From the NCBI GenBank assembly GCA_017624715.1, contig JAGAMN010000012.1, positions 1 through 32,163 of the forward strand: a DNA stretch of 32,163 bases, in the 5' to 3' direction. The notes under the pieces were generated by a model. It was not told the origin of the DNA, did not search any database, and was given only the letters and a program-made list of their open reading frames with translations. Shown here piece by piece: positions 21,086 through 30,190 of this stretch. The translations under genes were made by a program, and so were the position numbers. Position 1 is the stretch's first letter; each line of letters starts with the position of its first letter. The stretch is from Oscillospiraceae bacterium. Lineage in GTDB: Bacteria; Bacillota; Clostridia; Oscillospirales; Oscillospiraceae.

Positions 21086-22386
21086 CCGCTGTAAAAGTCA
21101 TTGGTGCGGGCCTTGCTGGCTCGGAAGCTGCCTGGCAGCTGGCTGAGCGTGGCATCCAGGTCACCCTGTATGAAATGAAGCCGAAAAAGATGAGCCTTGC
21201 TCATCACAGCCCGGATTTTGCAGAACTGGTTTGCTCCAATTCTTTCCGTGGCGATCGGCTGGAAAATGCGGTAGGTCTTCTGAAGGAGGAGCTGCGCCGC
21301 TGCGGTAGCCTGATCATGGCCTGCGCGGAAGCCACCCGTGTGGAAGCCGGCGGCTGTTTGGCTGTTGACCGTGGGGGCTTTGCCCGGATGGTTACCGAAA
21401 AGCTCCGCAATCACCCCAATATCACCGTCATCGATGAGGAAGTTACAGAAGTTCCGGAAGGCCCTGTGATCATGGCCACCGGTCCGCTGACCTCCGATAC
21501 CATGTCCGATGCCATTGGCAAGTACTTCGGCACAGATTATCTGCACTTCTTCGATGCCGCCGCACCGCTTGTCACAGCGGAGTCTGTGGACATGGATCAT
21601 GCCTGGTGGCAGTCCCGGTACGACCGCGGTACACCGGATTATGTAAACTGCTCTATGGACAAAGCGCAGTACGATGCCTTTGTAGCTGAGCTTGTCAAGG
21701 CGGAGGAAGCAGAGGTCCACGGTTTCGAGGACAAGAATGTCTTTGAAGGCTGTATGCCCGTGGAGGTCATGGCCCGCCGGGGTCAGGATACGTTGCGCTT
21801 TGGCCCATTGAAGCCTGTTGGCCTGACCGATCCCAAAACCGGCAAGGAGCCCTATGCGGTGGTTCAGCTGCGGCTGGACAATGCATCCGGAACGGTTTAT
21901 AACCTGGTAGGCTTCCAGACCCATCTGAAATTCGGCGAGCAGAAGCGGGTGTTTTCCATGATTCCTGCCCTTGCCAATGCGGAGTTTGTCCGCTACGGTG
22001 TCATGCACCGCAATACATTTTTGCAATCTCCCAAGCTGCTGGATCGGTACTATGCCGACCGTCGCAATCCTTTGGTAGCCTTTGCCGGACAGATGACCGG
22101 CGTGGAGGGCTATGTGGAAAGCACCGCCTCTGGCTACCTGGCAGCAGTTGCCATGGCCGCCAAGGTCCAGGGCAAGGAGATCCCTGATTTTCCCAAAACC
22201 ACGGCCATCGGCGCATTGGGACAGTATGTTTGCGACGAAAGCAACGTCAATTTCCAGCCGATGAATATCAATTTCAGCATTATTGAACCTTTGGCACAGA
22301 GAATCCGCAAAAAAGCTGAGAAAAACCTGGCCATCGCCAATCGATCTTTAGAGGTGATCGATGCGCTGATCGCCCAGGGCTTGTAA
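21082..22386 (+). CDS. trmFO: Methylenetetrahydrofolate-tRNA-(uracil-5)-methyltransferase TrmFO
   Basis: 434 aa. FAD-binding GxGxxG at the N-terminus (VIGAGLAGSEAAWQLAERG), conserved ELVCSNSFRG and later FAGQMTGVEGYVESTASGYL. It makes 5-methyluridine 54 in the tRNA T loop using methylenetetrahydrofolate and FADH2, the Gram-positive alternative to TrmA. ATGA overlap with topA indicates translational coupling; plsX follows after 17 bp. Confidence 0.96.
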   Translation: MTAVKVIGAGLAGSEAAWQLAERGIQVTLYEMKPKKMSLAHHSPDFAELVCSNSFRGDRLENAVGLLKEELRRCGSLIMACAEATRVEAGGCLAVDRGGFARMVTEKLRNHPNITVIDEEVTEVPEGPVIMATGPLTSDTMSDAIGKYFGTDYLHFFDAAAPLVTAESVDMDHAWWQSRYDRGTPDYVNCSMDKAQYDAFVAELVKAEEAEVHGFEDKNVFEGCMPVEVMARRGQDTLRFGPLKPVGLTDPKTGKEPYAVVQLRLDNASGTVYNLVGFQTHLKFGEQKRVFSMIPALANAEFVRYGVMHRNTFLQSPKLLDRYYADRRNPLVAFAGQMTGVEGYVESTASGYLAAVAMAAKVQGKEIPDFPKTTAIGALGQYVCDESNVNFQPMNINFSIIEPLAQRIRKKAEKNLAIANRSLEVIDALIAQGL

Positions 22387-22403
22387 AGAAAAAGAGGTAA
22401 GCT

Positions 22404-23444
22404 ATGAAGATTATTCTGGACGCAATGGGTGGCGATCATGCGCCCCAGGCACCTGTTATGGGTGCTGTTGAAGCAGTTAAAAAGTATGGCAGCCAGATCA
22501 CTCTGGTGGGTCGCGGCGAGGAAATCCTGGGCGTTCTGCGGGAAAACGGCATCGCAGATCTGCCCAAGGGCCTGGAAATTGCCAATGCCGACGATGTGGT
22601 GGATATGCACGACGATCCTGCTGCTGTGATCCACAAGCGTAAGAACTCTTCCATGGTTGTGGGTCTGAAAATGCTGGCAGACGGCCAGGGCGACGCATTC
22701 ATTTCCGCAGGCAGCACCGGCGCTCTGCTGACAGGCGCAACCCTGCTTGTCAAGCGGGTCAAGGGCCTGCGCCGGGCGGCTATGGGCCCTGCTATGCCCA
22801 ATAAGGCCGGTGGCAAGACCATCATCGTTGACTGCGGCGCCAATGCCGAGTGCACACCGGAATTTTTGCTGCAGTTTGGCCTGGTGGGCGCCCTGCACGC
22901 AAAGAAGTCCCTGGGTATCGAAAATCCCAGAGTGGGTCTGCTGAATATCGGCACCGAGGACAGTAAGGGCACGCCGCTGCAGAAGGAAGCCCACGGCCTG
23001 CTGAAAGCAGCCTCCGAGCAGGGTATCATCTATTTTATCGGCAATATCGAAGGCCGTGATGTGCTGCTGGGCGAGGTGGATGTTGTGGTCTGCGACGGCT
23101 TCTCCGGCAATGTGCTGTTGAAATCCATCGAAGGCACTGCCTATTTCATGGGCAGCCTGATGAAACACAAGATCTTTAAGCGCAATATCTTCTCCATGAT
23201 CGGATACCTGTTCTGCAAGCCCGGCGTGGACGAAGTAATGAAGATGATGGACTACCGGGAGATCGGCGGCACCCAGTTCCTGGGTATCAAGAAGCCGGTG
23301 ATCAAGGCCCACGGTTCTTCCGATGCTTTGGCTTTCCGTAACGCAGTGCGCCAGGCAGAGGAGGCCGCCAAGGCCAATGCGGCTGAGGAGCTGGCCGAGG
23401 AACTGGCAAAGCTCAGCCAGGCAAAGGAGACTAGCCATGATTAA
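22404..23444 (+). CDS. plsX: Phosphate acyltransferase PlsX
   Basis: 346 aa. Starts MKIILDAMGGDHAPQAPVMG, the family hallmark, with ISAGSTGALLTGATLLV and GFSGNVLLKSIEGTA. Converts acyl-ACP to acyl-phosphate for phospholipid synthesis through PlsY. The usual neighbours fabD/fabG/acpP are absent here; rnc follows directly and overlaps by 8 bp. Confidence 0.96.
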   Translation: MKIILDAMGGDHAPQAPVMGAVEAVKKYGSQITLVGRGEEILGVLRENGIADLPKGLEIANADDVVDMHDDPAAVIHKRKNSSMVVGLKMLADGQGDAFISAGSTGALLTGATLLVKRVKGLRRAAMGPAMPNKAGGKTIIVDCGANAECTPEFLLQFGLVGALHAKKSLGIENPRVGLLNIGTEDSKGTPLQKEAHGLLKAASEQGIIYFIGNIEGRDVLLGEVDVVVCDGFSGNVLLKSIEGTAYFMGSLMKHKIFKRNIFSMIGYLFCKPGVDEVMKMMDYREIGGTQFLGIKKPVIKAHGSSDALAFRNAVRQAEEAAKANAAEELAEELAKLSQAKETSHD

Positions 23445-24108
23445 GGATCTGGAAACTGCCATCGGCTACCGGTTCCGGAACATCACCCTGCTGCAAAACG
23501 CCCTGGCCCATTCTTCCTATGCCAACGAGCGCTGGCATAATAGCCTTATGAGCAACGAACGGCTGGAGTTTTTGGGCGACTCTATCCTGGGCATGCTGGT
23601 GGCGGATCACCTGTACCGCAATTTCCCGGACCGCCCGGAGGGTGAACTGACCCGGATGCGTGCAGACATGGTCTGTGAGCGGGCTTTGGCTCAGATCGCC
23701 CAGCGGATCGGCCTGGGCGAGCATCTGCTTTTGGGCAAGGGTGAGGAACAGAGCGGCGGCCGCAGCCGGGATTCCATTCTGGCGGATGCCGTGGAATCTG
23801 TCATTGCAGCCTGCTACTTAGACGGCGGTATGGATGCTGCCAAGCAGTTTGTACAGAAATTTGTGCTGGAACAGATGAGCATTGCTCCGGTAAATAACAA
23901 GGACTACAAAACTGCCCTGCAGGAGCGGGTGCAGCAGAAACGGAATCAGGTCCTGGCCTATGCCCTCGTTGGAGAAAGCGGCCCAGATCACGATAAGCAT
24001 TTCGAAGTGGAACTGACACTGAACGGCGAAGTCATTGGCCGTGGTGTGGGCAGCAGCAAAAAACGGGCAGAGCAGGATGCTGCCCGGGTAGCACTGGAAA
24101 ATATGTGA
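23437..24108 (+). CDS. rnc: Ribonuclease III
   Basis: 223 aa. RNase III signature NERLEFLGDSILGMLVADHL with catalytic Glu/Asp, second acidic site ADAVESVIAACYLDGG, and a C-terminal dsRNA-binding domain (about 152-222, YKTALQERVQQKRNQVLAYA ... SKKRAEQDAARVALENM). Processes rRNA precursors and structured mRNAs; it would also be the enzyme able to cut the long hairpins on the island. I chose ATG 23437, inside the plsX end, because AAAGGAG lies 9 nt upstream and the family starts there; the longer reading from 23323 is a frame shadow of plsX. Confidence 0.95.
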   Translation: MIKDLETAIGYRFRNITLLQNALAHSSYANERWHNSLMSNERLEFLGDSILGMLVADHLYRNFPDRPEGELTRMRADMVCERALAQIAQRIGLGEHLLLGKGEEQSGGRSRDSILADAVESVIAACYLDGGMDAAKQFVQKFVLEQMSIAPVNNKDYKTALQERVQQKRNQVLAYALVGESGPDHDKHFEVELTLNGEVIGRGVGSSKKRAEQDAARVALENM

Positions 24109-24110
24109 TA

Positions 24111-24139
24111 AAAAGGGCACGGTCTCGTGCCCTTTTCTA
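24111..24139 (+). terminator. Terminator after rnc
   Basis: AAAAGGGCACG / CGTGCCCTTTT (24111-24121 and 24126-24136), a perfect 11-bp stem with a 4-nt loop and T run. It ends the trkH-to-rnc run. Confidence 0.9.
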
Positions 24140-24165
24140 TTTACAAAATGTTTGCATTTTAGCAG

Positions 24166-24194
24166 TAGTCATCGCATAAAAATCCGTGTATAGT
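24166..24194 (+). promoter_or_regulatory. Likely promoter of the MBL-fold nuclease gene
   Basis: TAGTCA (24166-24171), 17 bp, TATAGT (24189-24194), 33 bp before the start codon. The -35 is a weak match. Confidence 0.4.
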
Positions 24195-24226
24195 ATAGGT
24201 AGAGAAGAATACCGGGAGGTGACACA

Positions 24227-25837
24227 ATGAAGATTCAGTTTATTGGTGCTGCTCACGAGGTAACTGGTAGCTGCACACTTTTGGAAGTGGGCGGTCGGCA
24301 TTATTTGGTGGACTGCGGTATGGAGCAGGGAATCGATGTGTTCCAAAACATTCCATTGCCCATTCCGGCTATGGATGTGGAGGCAGTTTTTCTGACCCAC
24401 GCCCATATCGACCACTCAGGCATGCTGCCAAAACTGTATAAGGATGGTTTCCGGGGTGCGATCTATGCTACCCAGGCCACAGCCGATCTTTGCAGCATCA
24501 TGCTCAGGGATTCTGCCCATATTCAAATGTCCGAAGCCCAATGGCGCAAACGCAAGGCAGAGCGCTCCGGTGAGACTGCGCCGGAACCGGTGTACGATAT
24601 GGACGATGCACTGGGAGCAATTTCCCGATTCCGTCCCTGCCAGTATGGCGAGATGATCAGGGCAGGGGAGGGTGTGACCCTGCGGTTTACGGACATTGGC
24701 CACCTGCTGGGCTCGGCCTGCATTGAGCTGTGGCTGACAGAGGGGGAACAAACCAAGAAAATCCTTTTCAGCGGAGATGTGGGCAATATCAATCAGCCCC
24801 TCATCAATGACCCACAAACCGTGGAGGAAACCGATTATTTGGTCATCGAATCTACCTACGGTAACCGACTCCACGATTCCGGTGAAGATTTCCGGGACCC
24901 GGTGGAAAGCCTGGCAGAGTACATTCAGGAAGCCCTGGATGCTGGGGGCAATCTGATTATTCCCTCCTTTGCGGTGGGTAGGACCCAGGAAATGCTTTAC
25001 GCCATTCGGCAGATCAAACTCCGGGGACTGGTAACCGGCCATGAAGGATTTCCGGTGTACGTTGACAGCCCCTTGGCGGTGGAAGCCACCTCTATTTTTC
25101 TGCAATGCGACGAAACAAACTTTGATGAGCAGACCCGGGATTTGCTCCGGCAGGGTATCAACCCCATTTGGTTTGACGGTATCCGACTGTCGGTCAGCTC
25201 TGATGAATCCAAGCTCATCAATGAAAATCCCGAGCCAAAGGTGATCCTCTCCGCCAGCGGTATGTGTGAGGCCGGTCGTATCCGGCACCATTTAAAGCAT
25301 AACCTGTGGCGTTCCAATAATATTGTGCTGTTTGTAGGCTATCAAGCCCAGGGCTCTTTGGGCAGAAGGTTGCAGGATGGCGTTACATCCGTAAAGCTCT
25401 TTGGCGAGGAAATTGCGGTGAATGCAAAGATCCGAACCCTTAGGGGCACCAGCGGTCACGCAGATCAGAGCGGCCTGGTCCGATGGGTCCGCAGCATGAG
25501 CAAAAAACCGGCGCTGACCTTTGTCAACCACGGCGACAACGATGCCTGCGAAGCCTTCCGAAAGCTTCTGGAGGATATGGGGTATGCCGCCCAGGCACCC
25601 TACAGCGGTACGGAGTATGACTTGATCACCGGAAAGATGACGGCCTTTGCTGAGGGCAAACGGATCGACCGGGTCCAGGTGCAGAAGAGCAGTACACGGG
25701 CGGTCCAGGTTTACCGCGATCTGGTGGCAGCGGCAGAGGAACTGCTGAGCCTGGCGAAAAAGTGCATGGGCCGGTCCAACAAGGACAACAGCAAGCTGAC
25801 GGATCAAATTCGGGCGCTGATAGAAAAATGGCGCTAA
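24227..25837 (+). CDS. MBL-fold/beta-CASP RNA exonuclease-type hydrolase
   Basis: 536 aa. Metallo-beta-lactamase domain with THAHIDHSG and FSGDVGNINQPL zinc motifs, beta-CASP insertion (IIPSFAVGRTQEMLYAIRQI), then KVILSASGMCEAGRIRHHLK and LRGTSGHADQSGL plus a C-terminal RMMBL-like segment (FVNHGDNDACEAF). This is the CPSF73/YSH1-like prokaryotic group, distinct from RNase J. Such enzymes cleave or trim RNA; the substrate is not known. SD GGGAGGTGA. Single gene with its own promoter. Confidence 0.92.
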   Translation: MKIQFIGAAHEVTGSCTLLEVGGRHYLVDCGMEQGIDVFQNIPLPIPAMDVEAVFLTHAHIDHSGMLPKLYKDGFRGAIYATQATADLCSIMLRDSAHIQMSEAQWRKRKAERSGETAPEPVYDMDDALGAISRFRPCQYGEMIRAGEGVTLRFTDIGHLLGSACIELWLTEGEQTKKILFSGDVGNINQPLINDPQTVEETDYLVIESTYGNRLHDSGEDFRDPVESLAEYIQEALDAGGNLIIPSFAVGRTQEMLYAIRQIKLRGLVTGHEGFPVYVDSPLAVEATSIFLQCDETNFDEQTRDLLRQGINPIWFDGIRLSVSSDESKLINENPEPKVILSASGMCEAGRIRHHLKHNLWRSNNIVLFVGYQAQGSLGRRLQDGVTSVKLFGEEIAVNAKIRTLRGTSGHADQSGLVRWVRSMSKKPALTFVNHGDNDACEAFRKLLEDMGYAAQAPYSGTEYDLITGKMTAFAEGKRIDRVQVQKSSTRAVQVYRDLVAAAEELLSLAKKCMGRSNKDNSKLTDQIRALIEKWR

Positions 25838-25913
25838 AGCGTGATATTGTCACAGAAATTCGGGTAGATTCCGGGTACAATAGCACTATATAAGAAACAA
25901 AGGAGGCAAGACA

Positions 25914-26222
25914 ATGTCTATTTTGAAAATCACCAAGGAAAATTTTGAAGCCGAAGTATTAAACAGCGACAAGCCTGTACTGCTGGACTTCTTCGCCACC
26001 TGGTGCGGTCCTTGCCGTATGGTGGGCCCCATCCTGGAGGAGATTGCCCAGGAAAATGAGAGCATCAAGGTCTGCAAGATCGATGTGGATCAGGATCCGG
26101 AGCTTGCAAACCGCTTTAAGGTCACCAGCATTCCGCTGCTGGTGGTTATGCAGGGCGGCAAGGTGGTCAACCAGGCCCTGGGTGCAAAGCCCAAGGATCA
26201 GATCCTCAAGCTGCTTCCCTAA
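25914..26222 (+). CDS. trxA: Thioredoxin
   Basis: 102 aa. Active site WCGPC with Cys31 and Cys34 in LLDFFATWCGPCRMVGPILE, cis-Pro in VTSIPLLVVMQGG. Cytosolic disulfide reductant. SD AAAGGAGG is strong. The gene has its own terminator. Confidence 0.96.
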   Translation: MSILKITKENFEAEVLNSDKPVLLDFFATWCGPCRMVGPILEEIAQENESIKVCKIDVDQDPELANRFKVTSIPLLVVMQGGKVVNQALGAKPKDQILKLLP

Positions 26223-26227
26223 ACATC

Positions 26228-26263
26228 AAAACCGGCGAACCGAAGTTCGCCGGTTTTCCTTTT
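26228..26263 (+). terminator. Terminator of trxA
   Basis: AAAACCGGCGAAC / GTTCGCCGGTTTT (26228-26240 and 26245-26257), a perfect 13-bp stem, then CCTTTTT. Confidence 0.9.
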
Positions 26264-26275
26264 TCAACAAAATAC

Positions 26276-26304
26276 TGGAAATCTGCCACCGGGGATGGTA
26301 TAAT
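26276..26304 (+). promoter_or_regulatory. Promoter of the PAP2-dUTPase pair
   Basis: TGGAAA (26276-26281), 17 bp, perfect TATAAT (26299-26304), 30 bp before the start codon. Confidence 0.5.
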
Positions 26305-26333
26305 AATTAAAAATCCCCATAGGAGGACGCAAT

Positions 26334-27251
26334 ATGGAAATTCTCTATTTTCTCCAGAGTATCCGCAATCCTGTTTTAGATGCCATTATGCTGACTGTTA
26401 CCCGGTTAGGTGAGGAAACTGCCTTTTTGGTACTGGCGCTGATCGTGTTTTGGTGCGTGGATAAGCGCAAGGGCTACTACATCATGTCCATTGGCTTCAT
26501 TGGCACGGTGACCAGCCAGTTTATGAAACTGGCCTGCCGCATTCCCAGACCTTGGGTGCTGGACGAGAATTTCACCGTGGTCGGCGATGCGAAGGAAGCT
26601 GCCACCGGCTATAGCTTCCCCAGCGGCCACAGCCAGTCCGGTGTAGGCACTTTGGGCGGCATCGCGGCAGTTACAAAAACAAAGTGGCTGAAGATCACCT
26701 GCATCGTGCTGGCAGTGCTGATTCCGTTCTCCAGAATGTACTTAGGTGTCCATACCCCGGCAGATGTACTGGTGGGTTCCGGTTTGGCACTAATTCTGAT
26801 TTTTGCCTTGAAGCCTGTGATCTTCAAGGGTGGCGATAAGGCTATGTGGATCCTCATCGGCAGTATGCTTGCCCTGGCGGTGGCATTCCTCTGCTATGTA
26901 GAGTTTTTCCCCTTCCCGGCAGATATGGACCCCCACAACATGGAGTCCGGTGTAAAGAATGCCTATACGCTGCTGGGTTGCCTGTTAGGCGTGTGCCTGG
27001 TATACGCTTTGGACAGCAAATGGCTGAACTTCCAGACCGATGCCATTTGGTGGGCACAGATTCTGAAAGCGCTTCTGGGCCTCGGCGTGGTGCTGTTGGT
27101 CAAGGAAGGTATGCGTGCCCCCCTGGAGTGGCTGTTTAATGGCCATCTGGCCAGCCGGGCTGCCCGGTATTTCCTGGTGGTCGTTACCGCAGGTACGCTG
27201 TGGCCCTTGAGCTTTCCGTGGTTTGCGAAGTTGGGGAAGAAGGAGAAATGA
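26334..27251 (+). CDS. PAP2-superfamily membrane phosphatase
   Basis: 305 aa with about seven TM helices. The three phosphatase motifs are clear: KLACRIPRPW (KX6RP), YSFPSGHSQSGVG (PSGH) and SRMYLGVHTPADV (SRX5H). It dephosphorylates a lipid phosphate (for example undecaprenyl diphosphate or phosphatidate); the substrate cannot be told. The C-terminal hydrophobic extension (about 170-300) is longer than in minimal PAP2 proteins. SD AGGAGG. The dUTPase gene starts 1 bp after its stop. Confidence 0.92.
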   Translation: MEILYFLQSIRNPVLDAIMLTVTRLGEETAFLVLALIVFWCVDKRKGYYIMSIGFIGTVTSQFMKLACRIPRPWVLDENFTVVGDAKEAATGYSFPSGHSQSGVGTLGGIAAVTKTKWLKITCIVLAVLIPFSRMYLGVHTPADVLVGSGLALILIFALKPVIFKGGDKAMWILIGSMLALAVAFLCYVEFFPFPADMDPHNMESGVKNAYTLLGCLLGVCLVYALDSKWLNFQTDAIWWAQILKALLGLGVVLLVKEGMRAPLEWLFNGHLASRAARYFLVVVTAGTLWPLSFPWFAKLGKKEK

Positions 27252-27252
27252 T

Positions 27253-27690
27253 ATGAGTTCCATTCGTGTAAAGAAGTTATCCCCCAATGCCATTCTGCCC
27301 ACTTACGGCTCTTCCGGTGCCGCAGCGGCTGACTTATATGCCTGTTTGGAAGAACCGGTGACCATCGCCCCCGGCAAAACCGTGTTCATTCCCACCGGCC
27401 TTTCTGTGGAAATCCCCACCGGCTGCGCAGGCCTCATCTATGCCCGCAGCAGCATGGGCGCCAAACGGGGCCTTGCGCCTGCCAATAAGGTGGGCGTCAT
27501 TGACAGCGACTACCGTGGGGAAATCAAGGTGGTGCTGTTGAACCACAGCGGTTCTGAACAGACTGTTGCTCCCGGCGAGCGCATCGCACAGATGATCATC
27601 ACCCCGGTGCTGACTCCGGCTTACGAAGAGGTGGACGAACTGTCCGACACAGACCGTGGCACCGGTGGCTTCGGCTCCACCGGAAAATAA
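27253..27690 (+). CDS. dut: dUTP diphosphatase
   Basis: 145 aa trimeric dUTPase with all five motifs: GSSGAAAADLYA, IYARSSMGAKRGL, GVIDSDYRGEIKVVL, GERIAQMIITPV and the Gly-rich C-terminal DRGTGGFGSTGK. Converts dUTP to dUMP. ATG 27253 is chosen (SD AAGGAG within the PAP2 gene end); the longer reading from 27223 overlaps that gene. Confidence 0.96.
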   Translation: MSSIRVKKLSPNAILPTYGSSGAAAADLYACLEEPVTIAPGKTVFIPTGLSVEIPTGCAGLIYARSSMGAKRGLAPANKVGVIDSDYRGEIKVVLLNHSGSEQTVAPGERIAQMIITPVLTPAYEEVDELSDTDRGTGGFGSTGK

Positions 27691-27702
27691 ATCTTCAGAA
27701 AA

Positions 27703-27772
27703 TGTAGGGACCGGCCTCCCGGACGGTCCACAGATATGGTGCAAAGGACCGACGAGGACGCCGGTCCCTACA
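27703..27772. repeat. MITE/REP-like element with 13-bp terminal inverted repeats
   Basis: TGTAGGGACCGGC (27703-27715) and GCCGGTCCCTACA (27760-27772) are perfectly inverted and bound a 70-bp GC-rich unit with no gene. Inside, GGACGGTCC and GGACC pieces give further pairing. It looks like a small palindromic repeat of the kind dispersed in Clostridia intergenic regions; the copy number elsewhere is unknown. Confidence 0.6.
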
Positions 27773-27786
27773 GTTAATAAACCAAC

Positions 27787-27806
27787 GGGCGATTCGCGAA
27801 TCGCCC
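27787..27806. repeat. 20-bp perfect palindrome (intergenic repeat)
   Basis: GGGCGATTCGCGAATCGCCC followed by CTACG. I recall this GTAGGGGCGATTCGCG motif as a common intergenic repeat in gut Oscillospirales. It follows the MITE-like unit by 14 bp, suggesting a composite repeat cluster. Confidence 0.6.
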
Positions 27807-27813
27807 CTACGAT

Positions 27814-27847
27814 AACAGCCGACAGGTTTTGTGACCTGTCGGCTGTT
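27814..27847. terminator. Bidirectional terminator between dut and glnN
   Basis: AACAGCCGACAGGT / ACCTGTCGGCTGTT (27814-27827 and 27834-27847), a perfect 14-bp stem between two convergent genes. Confidence 0.8.
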
Positions 27848-27854
27848 TGCATAT

Positions 27855-29939
27855 TTAGTAATACAGAAGATCGGAGTAGGTGGGGTAGGGCCAGTAGGAT
27901 TTTGCGGTGAGCTTCTCCAGAAAATCCGCATCCTTGCGGATCTGTTGCATTAAAGGAACGGTGACGGTATCGTGATAATTTGCCGCCTCCTGATTGTCCT
28001 TTGGCACGGCCTTCAATACCTCATGGAGCTTCTCACAATTTTGGTACAGATCGTCGCACCGTTCGGACAGCCGCTGGGCAAGATTCATTTCGGTGGAAGC
28101 AAGGATATTGGCCTTGCGCTTGCGCTCCACAGCTTCTGCCAAATCGGAGGAATAGCTAAGCGCCGCAGGCAGGATCTGATGCAGGGTCATATCCACCATG
28201 GTCCGGCCCTCAATGTTGATGATCTTTCGATAATTGGCCAGATGGATGTTGTATCTTGCCCGGAACTCGGTTTCTGTGAACACGCCGTGCCGGGTGACCA
28301 GGTCAATGTTCTTCTGGCTGATGTACCGTGGCATCGCCTTGGCGGTGGAGGGTAAATTGCTCAGGCCACGCGCTGCTGCTTCCTGCTTCCATTCCTCGGA
28401 ATAGCCGTCGCCGTTGAAGATGATCCGCTGATGGTTGGTTAGCGCATCGCAGATGATCTGCTGCAGGGTCGCATCAAAATCTTCCGCATTTTCCAGGGCA
28501 TCCGCAAACTGTGCCAGAGCATCGGCCATGATGGTGTTCAGAGCAATGTTCGGGCCGGCGATGGACTGGGAAGAGCCTACCATACGGAATTCGAACTTGT
28601 TACCGGTGAACGCGATGGGGGAGGTGCGGTTGCGGTCAGTGGTGTCCTTGGGGATGGGCGGCAGAACGTCTACGCCAATGCGCAGCACACTCTTTTCCGG
28701 GTCGGTGTAGTTTGCACCCCGGATGATGGAATCCACAACGGCAGTCAGCTCATCGCCCAGGAAGATGGAAATGATGGCCGGAGGCGCTTCGTTGGCACCC
28801 AAGCGATGGTCATTGCCGGCAGAAGCCACGGTGCACCGGAGGAAATCCTGATATTCATCCACACCCTGGATAAAGGCGGCCAGGAACAGCAGAAATTGCG
28901 CATTCTGCCGGGGGGTCCTGCCGGGGCTGAAGAGGTTCTTGCCGGAATCGGTGCACAGCGACCAGTTGTTGTGCTTACCGGAGCCGTTGACACCGGCGAA
29001 GGGTTTTTCGTGCAGCAGGCAGACCAGATTGTGCTTTGCGGCGCACTTTTTCATGATCTCCATGGTCAGCTGGTTGCCGTCGCAGGCATTGGAAGCCATG
29101 GAATACACCGGCGCCAGCTCGTGCTGACAGGGCGCGCCTTCATTGTGCTTGGTTTTGGCGGTAACACCCAGACGCCAGAGCTGCTCATCCAGGTCCTTCA
29201 TAAATGCGCTGACCCGGGTGCGGATAGCACCGTAGTAATGGTCGCCCAACTCCTGGCCCTTGGGCGCGACAGCGCCGAACAGGGTGCGGCCGGTCAGTCG
29301 AAGGTCTTCACGTTGGGCATACAGCGCCTTGGGAATCAGAAAATATTCCTGCTCCGCACCCACGGAAACCTGTACCCGCTGGGTCTGCTGATCGCCAAAG
29401 AGCCGCAGGATTCGCAAGGCCTCCCGGGAGATTAGATCCAAAGAGCGCAGCAGGGGGGTCTTCTTGTCCAGGGAATCGCCGGTGTAGGAGAAGAAGCAGG
29501 TGGGGATGTACAAACTGCCGTCCTTGACAAAGGCAAATGCCGTGGGATCCCAGGCGGTGTAGCCACGGGCTTCAAAGGTAGCACGCAGTCCGCCGGAGGG
29601 GAAGGAGCTGGCGTCGGATTCACCGCGAACCAAAGCCTTGCCGTTAAACTCCATGATTACCTTGCCGTCTTCTGTGGGAGAAATAAAGGAATCATGCTTT
29701 TCCGCAGTAATGCCGGTCATAGGCTGGAACCAGTGGGTGTAGTGTGTGGCACCTTTTTCGATGGCCCAAAGCTTCATAGCCTCGGCGATCTCATTTGCCA
29801 CTTCCAGGGCCAGGGGAGAGCCTGTGCGGATGCACTGCCGCCAGGCAGAATAAACTTCTGCAGACAGCCGCTGCTGCATGGTAGCATCGTTAAAAACATC
29901 GGTGCCGAATATTTCGGGGATGTTGATATGTTCGCTCAT
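27855..29939 (-). CDS. glnN: Glutamine synthetase type III (GlnN)
   Basis: 694 aa, the size of type III enzymes (types I and II are about 350-470 aa). Ligates glutamate and ammonia with ATP. Typical features: THWFQPMTGITAEKHDSFIS, RGESDASSFPSGGLRATFEA, the catalytic-domain stretch AVNGSGKHNNWSLCTDSGKN, and NRTSPIAFTGNKFEFRMVGS. I chose ATG 29939 (MSEHINIPEIFGTD) because GAAAGGATG is upstream; the reading from 29957 adds six residues without benefit. Monocistronic with promoter at 29978-30006. Confidence 0.96.
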   Translation of the reverse strand: MSEHINIPEIFGTDVFNDATMQQRLSAEVYSAWRQCIRTGSPLALEVANEIAEAMKLWAIEKGATHYTHWFQPMTGITAEKHDSFISPTEDGKVIMEFNGKALVRGESDASSFPSGGLRATFEARGYTAWDPTAFAFVKDGSLYIPTCFFSYTGDSLDKKTPLLRSLDLISREALRILRLFGDQQTQRVQVSVGAEQEYFLIPKALYAQREDLRLTGRTLFGAVAPKGQELGDHYYGAIRTRVSAFMKDLDEQLWRLGVTAKTKHNEGAPCQHELAPVYSMASNACDGNQLTMEIMKKCAAKHNLVCLLHEKPFAGVNGSGKHNNWSLCTDSGKNLFSPGRTPRQNAQFLLFLAAFIQGVDEYQDFLRCTVASAGNDHRLGANEAPPAIISIFLGDELTAVVDSIIRGANYTDPEKSVLRIGVDVLPPIPKDTTDRNRTSPIAFTGNKFEFRMVGSSQSIAGPNIALNTIMADALAQFADALENAEDFDATLQQIICDALTNHQRIIFNGDGYSEEWKQEAAARGLSNLPSTAKAMPRYISQKNIDLVTRHGVFTETEFRARYNIHLANYRKIINIEGRTMVDMTLHQILPAALSYSSDLAEAVERKRKANILASTEMNLAQRLSERCDDLYQNCEKLHEVLKAVPKDNQEAANYHDTVTVPLMQQIRKDADFLEKLTAKSYWPYPTYSDLLYY

Positions 29940-29977
29940 AAGGACACATCCTTTCAAGGACTAGGGCATAATATCAT

Positions 29978-30006
29978 AGTATACTAAAATTTTATGAAAA
30001 TTGGAA
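29978..30006 (-). promoter_or_regulatory. Promoter of glnN
   Basis: On the minus strand TTCCAA (30006-30001), 17 bp, TATACT (29983-29978). The 251-bp divergent region to the aminotransferase holds two promoters and no further gene; no nitrogen-control site was recognised. Confidence 0.5.
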
Positions 30007-30120
30007 GCGAAAAGCAAGGAAAATATTCATGAAAATCCGACGCATCTTTGCGAAGAATTGTGCAATGACACGAAATCCGGCAAATTTTGCAAGATTCAAA
30101 TTCTTTTCATGCAAAAATGG

Positions 30121-30149
30121 TTGCAATTTTGGTAGCTGTGGCATATAAT
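30121..30149 (+). promoter_or_regulatory. Promoter of the aminotransferase gene
   Basis: TTGCAA (30121-30126), 17 bp, perfect TATAAT (30144-30149), about 40 bp before the likely start. Confidence 0.75.
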
Positions 30150-30190
30150 GTGGCTATTATGATTGTTTTTTGCATGAAAGGATGATAGAG

